NCBI GenBank assembly: GCA_023150275.1
Contig: JAKLLG010000002.1
Location: forward strand, 76,511-140,510
DNA: 64,000 nt
Reading direction: 5' to 3'
From: Rhodocyclaceae bacterium
GTDB lineage: Bacteria; Pseudomonadota; Gammaproteobacteria; Burkholderiales; Rhodocyclaceae
The position numbers were made by a program, and so were the translations under genes. The notes under the pieces were generated by a model. The model saw only the letters and a program-made list of their open reading frames with translations. It was not told where the DNA came from and did no database searches. Below are positions 61,532 to 64,000 of this stretch, one piece after another; the stretch's first letter is position 1, and each line of letters opens with the position of its first letter.

Positions 61532-63448
61532 TTACTTCAGCGGTGGCTGGTAGGCCATCGAGCGGGCCGACAAGGTGAAGGCGTCGGAGAAGCACTGGCC
61601 GTCCTCGGCGCCATGCGCCTTGAGGAAGGGGAAGATCGCTTCGACCATGCGCACCGAGCCGCAGGCGTAGATCTCGTGCCCCTTGAGCTCGGGGAAGTCG
61701 GTCAGGATGGCTTCGTGCACGAGGCCGGTGCGGCCGGTCCAGTGGTCTTCCGGCGCCGGTTCCGAAATCACCGGAATGAAGTGGAAGTTGGCATGATCCT
61801 TTGCCCACTGCGTCGGCAGCTCCGGCAGGTAAAGATCCTTCAGCTGCTTGACGCCCCAGTAGAGGTGAATCTGGCGCTTGATGCCGCGACGGAAGGCGTC
61901 CTCGACCATGCTCTTGACCGGGGCGAAGCCGGTGGCACCGGCGACGAAGACGATCGGGCGCTCCGATTCGCGCAGCGAGAAGTCGCCGATCGGGCCCTCG
62001 AAGCGCACCTCGTCGCCGACCTTCATGCCTTCGAAGACGTGCGTGGTGAACTTGCCGCCCGGCATCAGGCGGATCTGCAGCTCGATGATGTCGCCGTAGT
62101 GCGGCGGGTTGGCGAACGAGAAGGCGCGACGCTGGCCGTCTTCGAGGATGATGTTGATGTACTGGCCGGCCTTGAACTGGATGCGCTCCTTGTTTGGCAG
62201 CTTGAGGATGACGCCCATCACGTCATGCGTCAGCTTCTTCAGTTCGACAACATTGGCCGTGTACTCCTTGATGTTGGTGCGCACGGCGCTGGCGTCGTAC
62301 TCGATTTCGCAATCCTCGAGCGCGGTCGCGCAGCAGGCGAGCACCTTGCCTGCCGCCAGTTCTTCGGGTGACAGTGCGTTCGGCTGGTAGAGGCCCGGAT
62401 CGACCCGGCCGGCGAGCACGGTGCATTTGCAGACGCCGCAGCCGCCGTTACGGCACTCGTAGGGAAGATTCACTTCCTGGCGCAGGCCGGCGTCGAGAAT
62501 GGTTTCGTCAAAACGCTGCTTGACCGCGCGGTTGGCAGGATGGAAGGTGATCGCCGCTTCCTTCTTGGCGGCGCCGAGACGCTTGGGCGGCAGCCAGGGC
62601 ACCAGGAAAAAGACGATGCCCGCAGCGACGACGGCATACCACAGGGTCATCGGATTCATCTCGTAGACGAGGGCCAGCACCGGCAACTCGAACCAGTCGA
62701 AGTTGATGTTGTTGGCGACCACCGACAGGTCTGCCTCGCCGCCCGTGCTGTGCACCGGTTTGACCAGCGACAGCGCGACGAACATCAGCGTCACCGCATA
62801 GCGGATCGGCACCGGCGGGTTGATGTGCGCGCGCGGCACGCGCTGCACGTGCACCCACATGATGAAGACAACGATCAGCGGCGCACCGAGGTGGAAGAAG
62901 GCGAGCAGGGTGAACAGGCGGCTGTTGACGCTGCCTTCGTAGAGGAAGTTGCGGATCACCGAGCCGTTGAACATCGGCAGCACGTCGAACCACTCGGCGA
63001 TGGCGACAACGATGAACTGCGCCAGTTTGTCCCACACCAGCATGAAGCCGTTGATGCCGGCCACATAGACCAGCACGAGCAGCACGACGCCGGTGCACCA
63101 GGAAAAGGCGCGGAAGCCACGATAGCGGTCGTAGGCGAAGTGGCGAACGAGGTGCAGCAGCATCGTCAGGATCATGCCGTCGGTGGCGTAGCGGTGCACC
63201 GAGCGCATGATGCCGCCGGCCCACCACTGATTGTGCGTGATGGCTTCGACGGACTCGAAGGCGTCATGCACGCCGGTGTCGGTGAAAATGTAGAGATAGA
63301 AGCCGGAAATCACCAGCAGCCAGAACTGCCAGAAGGAGATGGTGCCGAGGTGATAGAAGGGATTGAGCTTGTCGCCAAACGCGAGATTGAAGACATTCTC
63401 GACGCGCATGAAACACCAGCGCAGGAGTCCTTGCAGTAACTTGACCAT
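61532..63448 (-). CDS. Cytochrome b fused to [2Fe-2S] ferredoxin and FAD/NAD(P) reductase
   Basis: A 638-aa membrane redox fusion. Residues 1-290 are a cytochrome b/b6-type domain with both bis-His pairs at exact bc1 spacing: H85/H99 and H186/H200. A degenerate PEWY-like F250-D251-W252-F253 follows. Residues about 300-385 are a plant-type ferredoxin (C332, C337, C340 and C372 or C373). Residues about 393-635 form an FNR-like reductase with FAD motif RAFSFANPP and NAD(P) motif VAGATGFAPVKS plus late CGSVRM. It should link the quinone pool and NAD(P)H through two b hemes. I recall this fusion type from the Accumulibacter metagenome work, where it was proposed to move electrons from quinol to NAD(P)+ anaerobically. 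Confidence 0.9.
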   Translation of the reverse strand: MVKLLQGLLRWCFMRVENVFNLAFGDKLNPFYHLGTISFWQFWLLVISGFYLYIFTDTGVHDAFESVEAITHNQWWAGGIMRSVHRYATDGMILTMLLHLVRHFAYDRYRGFRAFSWCTGVVLLVLVYVAGINGFMLVWDKLAQFIVVAIAEWFDVLPMFNGSVIRNFLYEGSVNSRLFTLLAFFHLGAPLIVVFIMWVHVQRVPRAHINPPVPIRYAVTLMFVALSLVKPVHSTGGEADLSVVANNINFDWFELPVLALVYEMNPMTLWYAVVAAGIVFFLVPWLPPKRLGAAKKEAAITFHPANRAVKQRFDETILDAGLRQEVNLPYECRNGGCGVCKCTVLAGRVDPGLYQPNALSPEELAAGKVLACCATALEDCEIEYDASAVRTNIKEYTANVVELKKLTHDVMGVILKLPNKERIQFKAGQYINIILEDGQRRAFSFANPPHYGDIIELQIRLMPGGKFTTHVFEGMKVGDEVRFEGPIGDFSLRESERPIVFVAGATGFAPVKSMVEDAFRRGIKRQIHLYWGVKQLKDLYLPELPTQWAKDHANFHFIPVISEPAPEDHWTGRTGLVHEAILTDFPELKGHEIYACGSVRMVEAIFPFLKAHGAEDGQCFSDAFTLSARSMAYQPPLK

Positions 63449-63502
63449 GATTCTGTTCGCTCGAAAAATTGTGTGGGGCGGCGTTCTGTTCGATACGGCG
63501 GC

Positions 63503-64000
63503 TTACTTGAAGAAAAGCCCGCCCTTGTCCGGATGGAAGTCGATCACGAGGTTCTGCAGTGGCTTCAGATCGATCGTCTCTTCCTTCTCGAAGCGCCAGC
63601 CTTCCAGTTTCGTGTTGTCCTGCATGCGCGCGGTGAACTTGTAGGTGCCGGCCTTCAGCTCGATGCGGCGGTACATGGTCGAAATGCCGTCCTTGTAGAG
63701 GCCGGTGGGGTACAGCACATGCTTGACGTAGTTCTTGTCGTCGATGTCGAGTTCGAACTTGATGTCCGAACGCTCACGCGGGCAATCCATGGGCGCGCGC
63801 ATGTTCGGCGGCAGCTTGGCGAGTTCCTCCGGCGTGCGCTTGCGACAATCGCGCTCACCGAGGTGGCTGAACGATACGCGGACGACGGCCACGTCGTCGG
63901 GGATCTGGCTGTATTTGGGGTTGGTGGCAAAAAAGCCGATGAATGCAGCAAAGGCGCCATAAAGGACGACCTGGCCGGCAATGGCGGCGGCGGGCTTAAG
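63503..64000 (-). CDS. Membrane-anchored periplasmic protein, unknown, 5' end beyond window
   Basis: Partial gene; the reading frame stays open to the window edge, so its start is outside. At least 165 residues are visible: a membrane helix near the start (AGQVVLYGAFAAFIGFFA), then a periplasmic beta-rich domain with two Cys (ERDCRKR and MDCPRER) and a well-spaced C-terminal domain ending HPDKGGLFFK. It precedes the cytochrome b fusion by 54 nt on the same strand, so it is probably its operon partner. I do not recognise the family. Confidence 0.72.
   Translation of the reverse strand, partial: LKPAAAIAGQVVLYGAFAAFIGFFATNPKYSQIPDDVAVVRVSFSHLGERDCRKRTPEELAKLPPNMRAPMDCPRERSDIKFELDIDDKNYVKHVLYPTGLYKDGISTMYRRIELKAGTYKFTARMQDNTKLEGWRFEKEETIDLKPLQNLVIDFHPDKGGLFFK

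Noticed and set aside
1..64000. tRNA genes, rRNA genes, CRISPR arrays, insertion sequences or prophage
   Set aside because: No tRNA-like cloverleaf, regularly spaced repeats, transposase or integrase motifs or terminal inverted repeats were recognised; a covariance-model scan would be decisive for RNAs.

Overview
The window reads as chromosomal DNA of a GC-rich, denitrifying, pilus- and capsule/O-antigen-making betaproteobacterium, most likely of the Rhodocyclales (Accumulibacter/Dechloromonas/Propionivibrio type). This rests on the heme d1 genes, the SucCD/TerC context and, above all, a cytochrome b-ferredoxin-flavin reductase fusion of the kind I recall being described from 'Candidatus Accumulibacter'. 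The taxonomic call is inference. I see no rRNA, tRNA, CRISPR array, phage or insertion sequence, and no stretch over 300 bases lacks a gene.

Layout. (1) 41-4202: TonB receptor, a secreted BNR-repeat protein and a convergent membrane-anchored protein. (2) 4430-8482: c-type cytochrome, nirF, a fused nirDL, nirG, nirH and a small membrane protein, making a partial heme d1 operon behind FNR/DNR-type boxes. (3) 8611-16729: a PLP sulfur-amino-acid enzyme, a DctB/DctD-type two-component pair, a DUF2889 protein, sucCD and a TerC-family protein. (4) 16936-32613: a co-directional signalling and pilus block. It holds a CHASE2 Ser/Thr kinase, PP2C phosphatase, FHA protein, CHASE2 adenylate cyclase, class II cyclic-nucleotide phosphodiesterase, a cNMP-binding/rhodanese protein, a GAF-GspE/PilB ATPase and a GAF-HD-GYP protein. 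These are followed by a very short type IV pilin behind a sigma-54-like promoter, a secreted Cys-rich partner, and an ABC transporter with an anchored accessory protein. (5) 32667-38986: two TPR/O-GlcNAc-transferase-like proteins (one fused to a methyltransferase) and a polytopic membrane protein. (6) 38971-58571, minus strand: a surface-glycan cluster with many glycosyltransferases, gmd, a GDP-fucose/colitose synthase, a ColD-like 3-dehydratase, a GT11 enzyme, an ABC flippase candidate, an FkbM methyltransferase, an FAD oxidoreductase and GtrA. (7) 58651-64000: a Crp/Fnr regulator, a lone divergent heme-copper-oxidase-like subunit with a TlpA/ResA thioredoxin, the cytochrome b-[2Fe-2S]-FAD/NAD fusion, and a partial membrane-anchored protein.

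How the parts may work together. The strongest candidate for an undescribed system is block 4. It brings together reversible Thr phosphorylation (kinase/phosphatase/FHA), a complete cAMP circuit (cyclase/phosphodiesterase/receptor), a c-di-GMP-type phosphodiesterase and a GAF-regulated assembly ATPase, all immediately upstream of a split pilin. It lacks the usual platform protein, secretin and prepilin peptidase, so it presumably uses pilus parts encoded elsewhere. The second candidate is the 58.6-64 kb redox block, where a bis-heme cytochrome b with exact bc1-like His spacing is fused to a ferredoxin and a flavin reductase, next to an oxidase-like subunit whose active-site ligand set is incomplete.
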